Assembly: GCA_045545095.1 (NCBI GenBank) | Contig: JAZQAG010000023.1 | Coordinates: 1 to 45,843 of the forward strand | Source: Phocaeicola_A sp045545095 | Lineage (GTDB): Bacteria > Bacteroidota > Bacteroidia > Bacteroidales > Bacteroidaceae | DNA length: 45,843 bases | Direction of reading: 5' to 3' | Shown: positions 1 to 7,890 of the stretch, piece by piece | Position numbering within the stretch: position 1 is the stretch's first letter | Layout of the letters: each line of letters opens with the position of its first letter | Position numbers and translations under genes: made by a program | The notes under the pieces: model-generated | What the model was told of the DNA's origin: nothing | The model's input: only the letters and a program-made list of their open reading frames with translations | Database searches by the model: none

Positions 1-29
1 CATCTTTTTCCGCAATTTTGCATCTTTAA
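1..29 (+). promoter_or_regulatory. Promoter-like element of the GLPGLI/outer-membrane gene pair
   Basis: These 29 bases match positions 3701-3729, ahead of the sigma factor gene, at 28 positions. The core CAATTTTG (13-20) resembles the Bacteroidetes -7 box TAnnTTTG and lies about 37 nt before the ATG at 57. The -33 region would fall outside the window. The shared element suggests that both transcripts are controlled together, perhaps by the sigma factor encoded at 3754; that link is inference. Confidence 0.55.
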
Positions 30-56
30 GATGAAACCAAATTGAATGAACAACAA

Positions 57-1055
57 ATGAAAACATCAGTCAAAACATTTTCTATTTTCTCCCTTCTTTT
101 GGCAAGTTTATCGGGAGAAGTGCAAGGGCAACAAACAGGGCAGATGACAGACAATCCAGAATTAGTGCGTATGATGCAAAACTCAGAGGCACGAGTAAAG
201 AACCAACAGAAGCAGTTGTCACCCTACGATGCGAATAGCAGAGGTAAGGCTCTGAACCCGATGTTGCCCGATTGTAGGGATGTGTCAAAGTTCAAGACGA
301 TTGACCAAGGCATACTTCGCATTTCTTATGCTTTCAATGCACAGAACATTAAAGACCCTAAAACCTACGACGACTTGCAACGTCTGGAGATTGGTAAGAA
401 CTTTGTGAAGTATTACGGCTACTATGTCTTTGAAGCCGATTCTTTTGCTACTGCAGAACTGATGGAGATGAATAAACTTATGCATAGCAACATGCCCTTC
501 CCTGATGAGGGTGTGGCTATGACCATCAACGGCAGACACCAAGGCTGGTCGCGCTACTTGTGTTCGGAGTTCATCAAAGACCTTACCAAGAACGAACTGA
601 CGGAATACTGCCGGATGCCTAATGCATTGGTAAGCCACAACAGTTATTACACGGAGCCAACACCTAAGCAAGACTGGCAGATAAAGAATGAAACGATGAC
701 GATTGTGGGCTACACGTGCCAGAAAGCAACATGCAGTTTCCGAGGGCGCAACTATACGGCATGGTTCGCCGTCGATATTCCCGTCAGTCAGGGGCCGTGG
801 AAGTTCTGCGGTCTGCCGGGTCTGATACTGAAGGTAGAAGACGATGCAAAGGAGTACGTTTTCGAGTGCGTAGGCATCGAGCAGCAGAAGCGCCCTATCA
901 TACTGCTGGATAACTACAAAACCTACCGCAAGACCACTCGTACAGAACTTGACAAAACGCTGAAACGTATCTGCGAGAACTATTATCAGATAACGGGCAT
1001 GACCAACGTTGTGAACAAATTGTTGCGTCCCTATAATCCGATGGAACTGAAATGA
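57..1055 (+). CDS. GLPGLI family secreted protein
   Basis: Protein of 332 residues whose family-defining motif GLPGLI is visible at about residues 252-257, in the context WKFCGLPGLILKVED. The first 25 residues form a signal peptide ending near VQG/Q, so it is exported to the periplasm or outer membrane. I chose the ATG at 57 over an in-frame TTG at 42 because the signal peptide begins there. The family is found in Bacteroidetes and has no established biochemical role; members often sit beside TonB-receptor-like barrels, as here. The stop codon overlaps the ATG of the next gene (ATGA at 1052-1055), indicating translational coupling. The coupling suggests that the two products work together at the envelope. 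Confidence 0.88.
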   Translation: MKTSVKTFSIFSLLLASLSGEVQGQQTGQMTDNPELVRMMQNSEARVKNQQKQLSPYDANSRGKALNPMLPDCRDVSKFKTIDQGILRISYAFNAQNIKDPKTYDDLQRLEIGKNFVKYYGYYVFEADSFATAELMEMNKLMHSNMPFPDEGVAMTINGRHQGWSRYLCSEFIKDLTKNELTEYCRMPNALVSHNSYYTEPTPKQDWQIKNETMTIVGYTCQKATCSFRGRNYTAWFAVDIPVSQGPWKFCGLPGLILKVEDDAKEYVFECVGIEQQKRPIILLDNYKTYRKTTRTELDKTLKRICENYYQITGMTNVVNKLLRPYNPMELK

Positions 1056-3676
1056 AACGCTACAATGTATTCCTGCTTTTGCTCGTTGTTTTTTTCTCTG
1101 CTTATTCCCAGACTGTGATTACTGGCACGGTGAGGGATAAGCAAAAAGAGTCCGTGTCGTTTGTCACAGTGACGATGCAAGCCAAGGGCGAGAGTACCAT
1201 TGCGGGCTTTGCTTCTACTGACGAGGCCGGACGCTACCGACTCACATTCGACGGAAACACAGACTCGCTCACCATCACCGTCCGTGGCATGATGGTTGAA
1301 ACCACGATGCGCACCGTACCCAACCGTTCCACAACAATCGACTTCATTGTGGACGAGAAAGCAAACCAATTGAAGGAAGTGAAAGTGACAGCCATCCCCG
1401 TCAGGCGAAGTAACGATACGCTGACCTACGTCGTGGGGGCGTTTGCTGGCCAAAGTGACCGCACCATTGAGGATGTGCTGAAGAAGATGCCTGGCATCGA
1501 TGTATCGTCATCGGGAGCCATCACCTACAATGGAAAAGCCATCAATAAATTCTACATTGAAGACCTTGACATGCTGGGTGGACGCTATAATCTTGCTACC
1601 CGCAACATTGAGGCAAAGGACGTGGCATCTGTGCTGGTCTATGAGAGCCACCAGCCCATCAAGGCAGAAAGCATCTTCTCCGACCAGGCAGCCATCAACC
1701 TCCGACTGAAGAATAGCACGAAAGGCATCTGGAGCATTCAGGCGCTGGCAGGTCTCGGCTATAACCCCGTGCTCTACAATGCCGAACTGACCGCCATGCA
1801 GTTTGCCCGCAACCGTCAGCACATCTCCACATACAAGGGAAACAATAGCGGCCACACGGCTGATGAAGAACTGCTGAAGCATTATGACAGCGGAGCTGCG
1901 CTGCCTCAGACGGGAAGCATGTTGTCTGTCAGCCAGCCTGGCACTCCAGACGTGGAGAAGAAGCGCTACACGGACAATTTGACCAACAGCGTATCGGCCA
2001 ACCAACTTGTGAAGATAAAGGATACAGAACTAACGGCCAATATCAATTTCTATAACGAACACATAGACAGGGATGGCTATATGTTTTACGCTCAATACCT
2101 GCCCGATGCCGACACGCCTCTGGTTATTGAGGAAACCACGAGCAATACCGCCAAGGAGAATAATCTGGACGTGACGCTCGGCGTACAGACGAACAAGGAC
2201 TTAGAGTATCTGCGTAACAGTCTGAATGTGAAATCATCGTGGAGTGGGACCTATACGCACCTCGCCGCCAAGGAAGGAAACTATCAGCACCTCGACAATC
2301 CCTATTTCTCCGTCAGCAACGACCTGAGCATGATGAAACGCTGGGGCAAGCATTTGTTTCGTGTCAGCTTCGACGTGGCCTACAACAATCGTCCGCACGA
2401 ACTTCGCGTCAGCCCCGCCTACTACTTCGGCAACGACTCTCTGCAAATGCTGAGCCAGAAGGTAACGCAGAAAAATATCACTGCCAGCCTCCGCACCTCA
2501 TATGGGCTGACGGTTGGCAACTTCACACTGAACTATACGCCACGCTTGAATATGGACTTGCGCAAACTGACCTCCGCATTAACGGCGACAGACCGCCTCG
2601 GCAGCTACATTCCCACTGCTGACAGCATGAGAAACGACCTATGGTACAACTGTTACCAGGTGGGCATCGACCAAGACTACACCTACAAGAAGAGCAACGT
2701 CCTGCGCATAAGGCTGATTATCCCTACTTACCTTTCCATCATCACAAACGATGACCGAATGGTCGGAAACTCCGTCAGCTATTATCGGTGGATTGTCAAC
2801 CCCACTCTCACAGCAGACTACAGTTTCACGCCTTCTTTCAAGGCTGTGGCCAACGGTTATTGCCGCAAGTCCTATGGCAACATGAGCGATGCTTGCAAGG
2901 GCTATATCCTACAGTCCTATCGTAACCTGCTCCGCAACACAACCAATCACTTGTTGGAAAGCTGCGGCAGCGGTGCCCGTATGGGGGTGGAATATCGTGA
3001 TGTTATTCGTATGCTCTTCTTCAACGTGAGCGGAGGCATTCAGCACAGCTGTAAGGATCTTCTCTATGGCTACAATTACGACGGCATCATCGGTGTAAAG
3101 ACTACGCTTGACCAGTCCACCAATGCCGACACGTACAGTCTCTTCGCAGGAGCCAGCAAGACCCTGAGTCTTTGGCACACCAAGTTAGAAGCCTCCGTAG
3201 GATGGAATCGCGGCAAGAGCGAACTGTTGTTGCAAAATGTCATCCAGCCGTTCCATACGAAGAGTTATACCGTCGGTGTTTCGTTCAACGCAACACCGTG
3301 TCAGTATTTTAACTTCGCATATAGCTTCGCGTGGATGAAGACAGAACAATGGGTGGGCAATGGTGACGAGTCTTTACCCGCCCTGCGCACACACTCGCAT
3401 AACGGCAAGGTTTGGATATTCCCAACGGAGAGACTGAGCATTAACTTCAATGTCGATTATCGGTATTTCAACGAATTGTCCACTCCGAATATCGTATTTG
3501 CTGATGCTCTGATACGTTACGCATGCAAGACCGTTGATTGGGAACTGGAGTGCAGCAATCTTTTCAATGCTCGCCGTTACGTCGTGACCGTTCATTCCAA
3601 CATGAGCACCAGTGTCAATAGTTGTCAATTACGTCCGCTTAATTTGTTATTAAAAGTCAGATTCAAATTAAAGTGA
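1052..3676 (+). CDS. TonB-receptor-like outer-membrane beta-barrel with carboxypeptidase-regulatory-like domain
   Basis: Protein of 874 residues. A signal peptide (1-19, ending YS/Q) is followed by a carboxypeptidase-regulatory-like domain at about 20-105, beginning with VITGTVRDK. A plug-like region follows at about 110-220, with LKEVKVTA resembling a TonB box and IEDVLKKMPGIDV typical of plugs. The remainder is rich in alternating aromatic beta-strands of an outer-membrane barrel. It differs from classic SusC proteins, which are about 1000 residues and paired with SusD; none is present here. It overlaps the GLPGLI gene by 4 bp. The substrate is unknown. A sigma/anti-sigma pair directly downstream suggests extracytoplasmic signalling, although no N-terminal STN (signalling) domain is visible in this receptor. 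Confidence 0.85.
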   Translation: MKRYNVFLLLLVVFFSAYSQTVITGTVRDKQKESVSFVTVTMQAKGESTIAGFASTDEAGRYRLTFDGNTDSLTITVRGMMVETTMRTVPNRSTTIDFIVDEKANQLKEVKVTAIPVRRSNDTLTYVVGAFAGQSDRTIEDVLKKMPGIDVSSSGAITYNGKAINKFYIEDLDMLGGRYNLATRNIEAKDVASVLVYESHQPIKAESIFSDQAAINLRLKNSTKGIWSIQALAGLGYNPVLYNAELTAMQFARNRQHISTYKGNNSGHTADEELLKHYDSGAALPQTGSMLSVSQPGTPDVEKKRYTDNLTNSVSANQLVKIKDTELTANINFYNEHIDRDGYMFYAQYLPDADTPLVIEETTSNTAKENNLDVTLGVQTNKDLEYLRNSLNVKSSWSGTYTHLAAKEGNYQHLDNPYFSVSNDLSMMKRWGKHLFRVSFDVAYNNRPHELRVSPAYYFGNDSLQMLSQKVTQKNITASLRTSYGLTVGNFTLNYTPRLNMDLRKLTSALTATDRLGSYIPTADSMRNDLWYNCYQVGIDQDYTYKKSNVLRIRLIIPTYLSIITNDDRMVGNSVSYYRWIVNPTLTADYSFTPSFKAVANGYCRKSYGNMSDACKGYILQSYRNLLRNTTNHLLESCGSGARMGVEYRDVIRMLFFNVSGGIQHSCKDLLYGYNYDGIIGVKTTLDQSTNADTYSLFAGASKTLSLWHTKLEASVGWNRGKSELLLQNVIQPFHTKSYTVGVSFNATPCQYFNFAYSFAWMKTEQWVGNGDESLPALRTHSHNGKVWIFPTERLSINFNVDYRYFNELSTPNIVFADALIRYACKTVDWELECSNLFNARRYVVTVHSNMSTSVNSCQLRPLNLLLKVRFKLK

Positions 3677-3689
3677 GAAGTGAATTTCT

Positions 3690-3730
3690 TTTGTGAAATA
3701 CATCTTTTTCCGCAACTTTGCATCTTTAAA
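3690..3730 (+). promoter_or_regulatory. Promoter of the sigma factor gene, duplicate of the element at 1-29
   Basis: TTTG at 3690-3693, a 19-nt spacer and CAACTTTG at 3713-3720 fit the Bacteroidetes TTTG/TAnnTTTG layout with one mismatch. Bases 3701-3729 match 1-29 with one difference, including spacer bases that a housekeeping sigma factor would not need to conserve. This supports a shared, possibly autoregulated promoter. Confidence 0.55.
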
Positions 3731-3753
3731 GCAGAACGACCAATGAAAAGAAT

Positions 3754-4266
3754 ATGAGTAAGAAGAGAAAACTGATGGAGCAACTGGCTCGTCTGATGGA
3801 GGAGGAGAAGGAAGACCTCTACCGGTATGCCTGCTATCGGCTGGGCGATGAGGCCGAGGCGGAGGATATGTTGCAAGAGGTGTTTCTCGCGTTGTGCGAC
3901 AAGGCCCACTTGCTGGCCGAAGTAGGAAATATGAGGAACTACCTTTTTCGGACCTTGACCAACCAATGCGGGATGCTTCTGCGCAATCGGCAGAAGAGGA
4001 TGGAGATGGAGTGTGACAATATCGAGCAATTGCAGGTGCACGACCTTGCACCGCAGGACTTTGAACAGGAATTCCGCTTGATTGACCGCCTGCTGGGCGA
4101 GATACCTGTGGAGCAAAGCGAGGTGATACGGTTGCACATTCATGGTGGCCGTACGTTTGCCGACATTGCGTCCATTCTGAATGAACCCTTGCCCACGGTG
4201 AAAGCCCGTTATCGCTATGGCATTGAGAAATTGCGTGACGGATTGCGGATAAATAAACTGATGTGA
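3754..4266 (+). CDS. ECF-type RNA polymerase sigma factor
   Basis: Protein of 170 residues, normal for extracytoplasmic-function sigma factors. Region 2 spans about residues 12-78, with AEDMLQEVFLAL as the conserved core-binding helix. Region 4 spans about 108-160 and contains the helix-turn-helix FADIASILNEPLPTVKARY. It directs RNA polymerase to a small set of promoters, usually in response to an envelope signal and under control of a membrane anti-sigma factor. The next gene, 14-23 nt downstream, encodes a single-pass membrane protein that fits that role. The upstream element is repeated ahead of the GLPGLI gene, making those genes likely targets together with autoregulation. Cognate signal unknown. 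Confidence 0.92.
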   Translation: MSKKRKLMEQLARLMEEEKEDLYRYACYRLGDEAEAEDMLQEVFLALCDKAHLLAEVGNMRNYLFRTLTNQCGMLLRNRQKRMEMECDNIEQLQVHDLAPQDFEQEFRLIDRLLGEIPVEQSEVIRLHIHGGRTFADIASILNEPLPTVKARYRYGIEKLRDGLRINKLM

Positions 4267-4289
4267 AAAACCTTTAAATAGTGAAAGAT

Positions 4290-5054
4290 ATGAAAACGGA
4301 AAGAGACAATGAAAGAGTGGATGAACAGATTGTAAACCTGCTGACTCCCAAACACGCCCCCCGGTGCAACGTTTCGTTCAGTGTGCCCGAAACTCCCAAG
4401 CGTGTATCCTGGTGGCAGTATGTACGCACCGTAGGAGTGGCGGCCGTGGTGATGATAGGAGTGTTCTTTGGCACCAAAATTCTGATGCCGGGCGAAGCAC
4501 GTGCGGCCCAGATTATCGACAGGGCTATGGCTGAATTACAAGAAATAGGCAGTTGTCGGATAGAACTCACATACAAGCCGACAGAAACAGGGGGGCCTTC
4601 GATCAAAGTTATCAACACCATTTTGCGGACAGAAAGAGGATACTTCAGCCGACAGGAGATAATGGAAGATTCAGGGCAGCAAACCGTTTACCTTTACACT
4701 CCCGATAGTACCAAGATGTGGAGCGATGGTATGTTGAATTTTGCTACATCTCGACGAAACCAACAAATCGACCTTGTCTATTGGATTACGTTGGACGTGA
4801 TGGGTAAATTTAATGAGAACAAGAAGAATCTCAATATTGTCAGTGAAACAGACTCTGAAATTACCATCCGTAATGAGAAGCGTATCCATGAATATAACTA
4901 TTCTTCAGATGGCGTGTTTTCCAAGGTGGACGGCCTGCTGAAGTCCTACTCTTGCCGTATAAAGGCTGATGATGGTTTCACCGTCTTCATCCAGAGTGAC
5001 CGCATCGACTACAATATTCCTCTCACCGAAAACGAGATAACGAAAGCACCATAA
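4290..5054 (+). CDS. Single-pass membrane protein, probable anti-sigma factor
   Basis: Protein of about 254 residues from the ATG at 4290; a GTG at 4281 is in frame and would add three residues. About 45 cytoplasmic residues with a DERVDEQIVNLL-like acidic helix precede one membrane segment at about 49-65 (VGVAAVVMIGVFFGTKIL). The rest is a beta-rich periplasmic domain, with alternating strands such as RIELTYKP and EITIRNEKRIHEYNY resembling LolA/RseB-like folds. I do not recognise a named family. Its place directly after an ECF sigma gene and its topology make an anti-sigma role likely, with the periplasmic part sensing the signal. No zinc-binding ZAS motif is visible. Confidence 0.6.
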   Translation: MKTERDNERVDEQIVNLLTPKHAPRCNVSFSVPETPKRVSWWQYVRTVGVAAVVMIGVFFGTKILMPGEARAAQIIDRAMAELQEIGSCRIELTYKPTETGGPSIKVINTILRTERGYFSRQEIMEDSGQQTVYLYTPDSTKMWSDGMLNFATSRRNQQIDLVYWITLDVMGKFNENKKNLNIVSETDSEITIRNEKRIHEYNYSSDGVFSKVDGLLKSYSCRIKADDGFTVFIQSDRIDYNIPLTENEITKAP

Positions 5055-5093
5055 GCAAGTGCGTTAATAATAATGTTGTATTAGTGAAAAAAG

Positions 5094-5130
5094 AAAGTGG
5101 AGCACGGCCGCGATGGCTATGCTCCACTTT
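5094..5130. terminator. Bidirectional hairpin terminator between convergent genes
   Basis: Perfect 11-bp inverted repeat (5094-5104 and 5120-5130, arm AAAGTGGAGCA) around a 15-nt loop. A run of A lies on the left and T-rich sequence on the right. It sits between the probable anti-sigma gene (+) and the ParE-like gene (-), so it can serve both transcripts. Confidence 0.8.
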
Positions 5131-5135
5131 GTTGT

Positions 5136-5453
5136 TTAATTGGACCCATCTGTCAGATGATGCTTTAAATCCATTTTCTGGTGTAATATTCTGATGATAA
5201 GTATATCATCATTAGGAAGAATCCGGTAGAAAATGATATGCTTGTTGGCTCTATATCCGTACAGATCTTCTGCAACTTCCTCATATCTTGAACCATAAAT
5301 TCTCGGATTGGTCGTAATCTTTTGGCAACAATCTATCAACATGTCGTAATAAACGTCTGCTTGTCGTTCAGACCAAGCGTTGATGGTGTATTCCCAAATG
5401 TTCGATAAATCCTCAACAGCTTTGTTGGTAAAACGATATTTAACCATTGGCAC
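5136..5453 (-). CDS. ParE/RelE-superfamily toxin
   Basis: Protein of 105 residues, or 103 from the second ATG at 5447. It has the compact RelE/ParE fold pattern: N-terminal strand VKYRFTNKAVEDL, two helices containing SERQADVYYDML, then strands GYRANKHIIFYRI and DILIIRILHQKMD. ParE toxins poison DNA gyrase, whereas RelE toxins cleave mRNA. The conserved YR..HIIFYR and RILH elements are typical of the ParE branch. The start overlaps the end of the antitoxin gene by 8-14 nt, the usual translationally coupled antitoxin-first arrangement. The actual target cannot be read from the sequence. Confidence 0.88.
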   Translation of the reverse strand: MPMVKYRFTNKAVEDLSNIWEYTINAWSERQADVYYDMLIDCCQKITTNPRIYGSRYEEVAEDLYGYRANKHIIFYRILPNDDILIIRILHQKMDLKHHLTDGSN

Positions 5454-5685
5454 GTTTCGCTTTTAATGAACAAAGATGCTCTTTGGGGTTGAAGTTCTCT
5501 GCAATGCCACTTTCCAAGCCTTCTGAAATTGCGAGTCTTAATTCTTGCAATTGGCTCTCTTTCTCTTCTAACAGGCGTAGCCCTGCACGAATGACTTCAC
5601 TGGCATTGTTATAACGTCCTTGTTCGACCTTCATCCGGATGAAGTTCTCAAAATAATTGCCGAGTGCTACTGATGTTGTCCTCAT
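5440..5685 (-). CDS. ParD-like antitoxin
   Basis: Protein of 81 residues starting MRTTSVALGNYFENFI. It has a ribbon-helix-helix N-terminus (about 1-45, with GRYNNASEVIRAGLRLLEE as the conserved ParD helix region) and a flexible C-terminus that should wrap the toxin. A longer frame opening at 5733 would place its start inside the promoter, so the internal ATG at 5685 is preferred. The DNA-binding half should repress its own promoter, and a suitable inverted repeat overlaps the -7 box. It lies immediately upstream of the ParE-like toxin and overlaps it. Confidence 0.88.
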   Translation of the reverse strand: MRTTSVALGNYFENFIRMKVEQGRYNNASEVIRAGLRLLEEKESQLQELRLAISEGLESGIAENFNPKEHLCSLKAKRANG

Positions 5686-5703
5686 ATTCTTATCATTTTG
5701 CTG

Positions 5704-5734
5704 CAAAGTTACCAATATTTGGTAATAATGCAAG
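5704..5734 (-). promoter_or_regulatory. Promoter and operator of the toxin-antitoxin operon
   Basis: On the minus strand, CTTG (5734-5731), a 19-nt spacer and TAACTTTG (5711-5704) form a Bacteroidetes-type promoter 18 nt before the antitoxin ATG. A 7-bp inverted repeat, TTACCAA-tat-TTGGTAA at 5709-5725, fills the spacer and overlaps the -7 box. This is the expected position for ParD autorepression. Confidence 0.7.
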
Positions 5735-5748
5735 CGTTTTCTTCATTT

Positions 5749-6714
5749 TTATTTCACCTTCACCTCTATCACACCACCATTGGGATTGAAGGTAACGAGG
5801 GCTTTGCCTTCCGTAAGGGTGACGGAAAGTTTCTTGCCATCTTGCTTGGCAGAGAGTTTCCGGATGGGGGTATCACCTTGGATGACGAGGGTAAGCGGCT
5901 CGACGAAGAGCGACGGGTCAAGACGCATTGTCGGGGTAATGAGCAACAGGTTTTCCTTCGGACGGGCGATACCGAGCGAGGTGGCGCGTCGTTCGGCGGT
6001 GTAAGCCGCCACTTCGTAGAAGGTGCCGACCCAAATGCTATCTTTCAGCGAAGCTACCATGTCGAGATGTTTCCACAAGCGTTGTGGGGTGCGGCCAAAG
6101 TTGTCGTATCCGTAGGTGATGCCGTGGGTCATGGTCACTCCCCAGTCGTGTGTGTCAATCATCCGGTGCGTCCATTCGACCAACTCCTTGTCGTTTGACT
6201 TACTGCCCAATGAGCGTTGGAAAGTACGGGTGCCCACACGTCCTTTGTCCGAAATGCGGCGTCCCTCTGCTTTCTTATTGTTGTTCGGATAACAGAAGGT
6301 CAGTGCAGGTTTGCCTGTACAGGCCAAGATGGCACTGTCGTTCTTCTCGATATCCTCGCGTATCTCTTCGATGGGGAAGCGGGCGAAGTTCTTGTGTGCC
6401 CATCCGTGATTGGAGATTTCGTGCCCACGGTCGGAGAGTTCGCGAAGCTGTGCCCACGTCATGCGTGTGGTGTCGGCCATGTGTGTGTCATCCTGATTTA
6501 TCTTGGAACCATTGATGAAGAACGTGGCCCTCATGCCTCGCTTCTCGAACTCGGGGCCTACCATCGTGTAGTGTTCCTTCAATCCGTCGTCGAAGGTGTA
6601 GCTGATGGCGCATGCCTTGTCATCCTTGTACTTGGCGACAGATACCTGCCACCCTTCGGCTGCACAACTGGTGGCGACCATTAATCCCATTAAAAGAATA
6701 GTCCGTCTTTTCAT
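5749..6714 (-). CDS. Polysaccharide deacetylase family protein (NodB homology)
   Basis: Protein of 321 residues that hydrolyses N- or O-acetyl groups from a carbohydrate, with a metal ion. Visible motifs are YTFDDG (motif 1, catalytic Asp and metal Asp), ATFFING, and SNHGWAHKNF carrying the two metal-binding His. The N-terminus MKRRTILLMGLMVATSCA looks like a lipoprotein or cleaved signal, so it acts outside the cytoplasm. A small beta domain follows the catalytic part (about residues 255-321). A longer open frame extends to 6954 but only overlaps dusB in another frame, so I start at 6714. It lies 13 nt after dusB and is probably co-transcribed. The substrate is unknown. Confidence 0.85.
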   Translation of the reverse strand: MKRRTILLMGLMVATSCAAEGWQVSVAKYKDDKACAISYTFDDGLKEHYTMVGPEFEKRGMRATFFINGSKINQDDTHMADTTRMTWAQLRELSDRGHEISNHGWAHKNFARFPIEEIREDIEKNDSAILACTGKPALTFCYPNNNKKAEGRRISDKGRVGTRTFQRSLGSKSNDKELVEWTHRMIDTHDWGVTMTHGITYGYDNFGRTPQRLWKHLDMVASLKDSIWVGTFYEVAAYTAERRATSLGIARPKENLLLITPTMRLDPSLFVEPLTLVIQGDTPIRKLSAKQDGKKLSVTLTEGKALVTFNPNGGVIEVKVK

Positions 6715-6727
6715 ATAGAAATAGATT

Positions 6728-7720
6728 TTAGTTTTTACTGCCATATTCCCTTTTAATCCGTTCAAAGATTGAAAACAGCTCCTCCACCGTGTTGGCGCGG
6801 AGCATGGCGATGCGGATGTCGCGGAAGTTGGGAAGTCCCTTGAAAAGCGGTGTGGCGGCCAGGTGGCGACGTATGTGCAGGATGCCACGGTATTCGTCGA
6901 GCCGGGCCACACTCTGCAACACTTCCTGACGGAGCACATCCATCTTCCACTCAAAGGAGGGAGGGGGAAGTTCCTCGCCCGTCTGCAGATAGTGCGTCAC
7001 CTCCTTGAATATCCAGGGACGCCCGAAGCTGGCGCGGCCTATCATGACAGCATCCACCCCATAGCGGTCGAAGCACTCCTTGGCGCGTTGGGGAGTGGTG
7101 ACATCACCATTGCCGATGATGGGTATGTGCATGCGGGGGTTGTTCTTCACTTCACCGATGAGTCTCCAATCAGCTTCGCCGGTGTACATCTGGCTACGTG
7201 TGCGGCCATGGATGGTCAGTGCCTCAATGCCACAGTCCTGAAGTTGCTCGGCAAGGTCAACAATGATGCGGTGGTCGTTGTCCCATCCGAGGCGCGTTTT
7301 CACCGTCACGGGGATATCCACGGCATCCACCACGGCACGGGTGATGGCCAACATCTGCGGCACATTCTGCAGCATACCCGCTCCGGCTCCTTTGCCTGCC
7401 ACACGCTTCACGGGGCAACCGAAGTTCAGGTCAAGCACGTCGGGATGTGCCTGCTCCACCACGATGCGGGCAGCCTCCACCATCGGCTCCACCTCCTTGC
7501 CGTATATCTGTATAGCCACGGGACGCTCGTCGGGGCTGATAGCCAGTTTCTGCATCGTCTTGTTCACCAACCGCACCAAAGCATCGGCACTGGCAAACTC
7601 CGAATAGACCATCGCCGCGCCAAACTCTTTACACATCAGGCGGAAGCCCAAATCTGTGACATCCTCCATCGGAGCCAACACTACGGGCCGTTCGCCCAAA
7701 TCTATATTGCGTATCTTCAT
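6728..7720 (-). CDS. dusB: tRNA-dihydrouridine synthase
   Basis: Protein of 330 residues, standard for the Dus family. These flavoenzymes reduce uridines in the tRNA D-loop using FMN and NADPH. The TIM barrel starts with VLAPMEDVTD. The catalytic cysteine is C102 in LNFGCPVKRVAGKGAGAG, and the FMN-phosphate-binding signature IIGNGDVTTP...GVDAVMIGRASFGRPW is present. A C-terminal helical tRNA-recognition domain follows. The closest fit is the DusB subgroup, although subgroup assignment from sequence inspection alone is less certain. It is first in a two-gene unit with the polysaccharide deacetylase. Confidence 0.93.
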   Translation of the reverse strand: MKIRNIDLGERPVVLAPMEDVTDLGFRLMCKEFGAAMVYSEFASADALVRLVNKTMQKLAISPDERPVAIQIYGKEVEPMVEAARIVVEQAHPDVLDLNFGCPVKRVAGKGAGAGMLQNVPQMLAITRAVVDAVDIPVTVKTRLGWDNDHRIIVDLAEQLQDCGIEALTIHGRTRSQMYTGEADWRLIGEVKNNPRMHIPIIGNGDVTTPQRAKECFDRYGVDAVMIGRASFGRPWIFKEVTHYLQTGEELPPPSFEWKMDVLRQEVLQSVARLDEYRGILHIRRHLAATPLFKGLPNFRDIRIAMLRANTVEELFSIFERIKREYGSKN

Positions 7721-7739
7721 TGTTCGTCACATTTTAGGG

Positions 7740-7747
7740 CAAATGTA
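7740..7747 (-). promoter_or_regulatory. -7 box of dusB
   Basis: TACATTTG on the minus strand, an exact TAnnTTTG match, 20 nt ahead of the dusB ATG. No convincing -33 TTTG at the right distance. Confidence 0.5.
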
Positions 7748-7890
7748 GTACAAGCTAAGAAGAAAGGGAGCCTTAATTAAAATTTATTAAGATGTTTTTG
7801 ACATAAAAGATTCGAATTCCATTCTTTCACAAGAACCTTTTGGACAAAACAATGTTTTTCAAGCAATGATATACAACTAAATAGAGCATT

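Noticed and set aside
3625..4143. Long minus-strand frames opposite the sigma factor gene, and similar antisense frames throughout
   Set aside because: They mirror conserved genes on the other strand, lack recognisable domains and have no start signals.
6715..6954. N-terminal extension of the polysaccharide deacetylase to 6954
   Set aside because: It overlaps the conserved end of dusB in another frame. The signal peptide begins at 6714.
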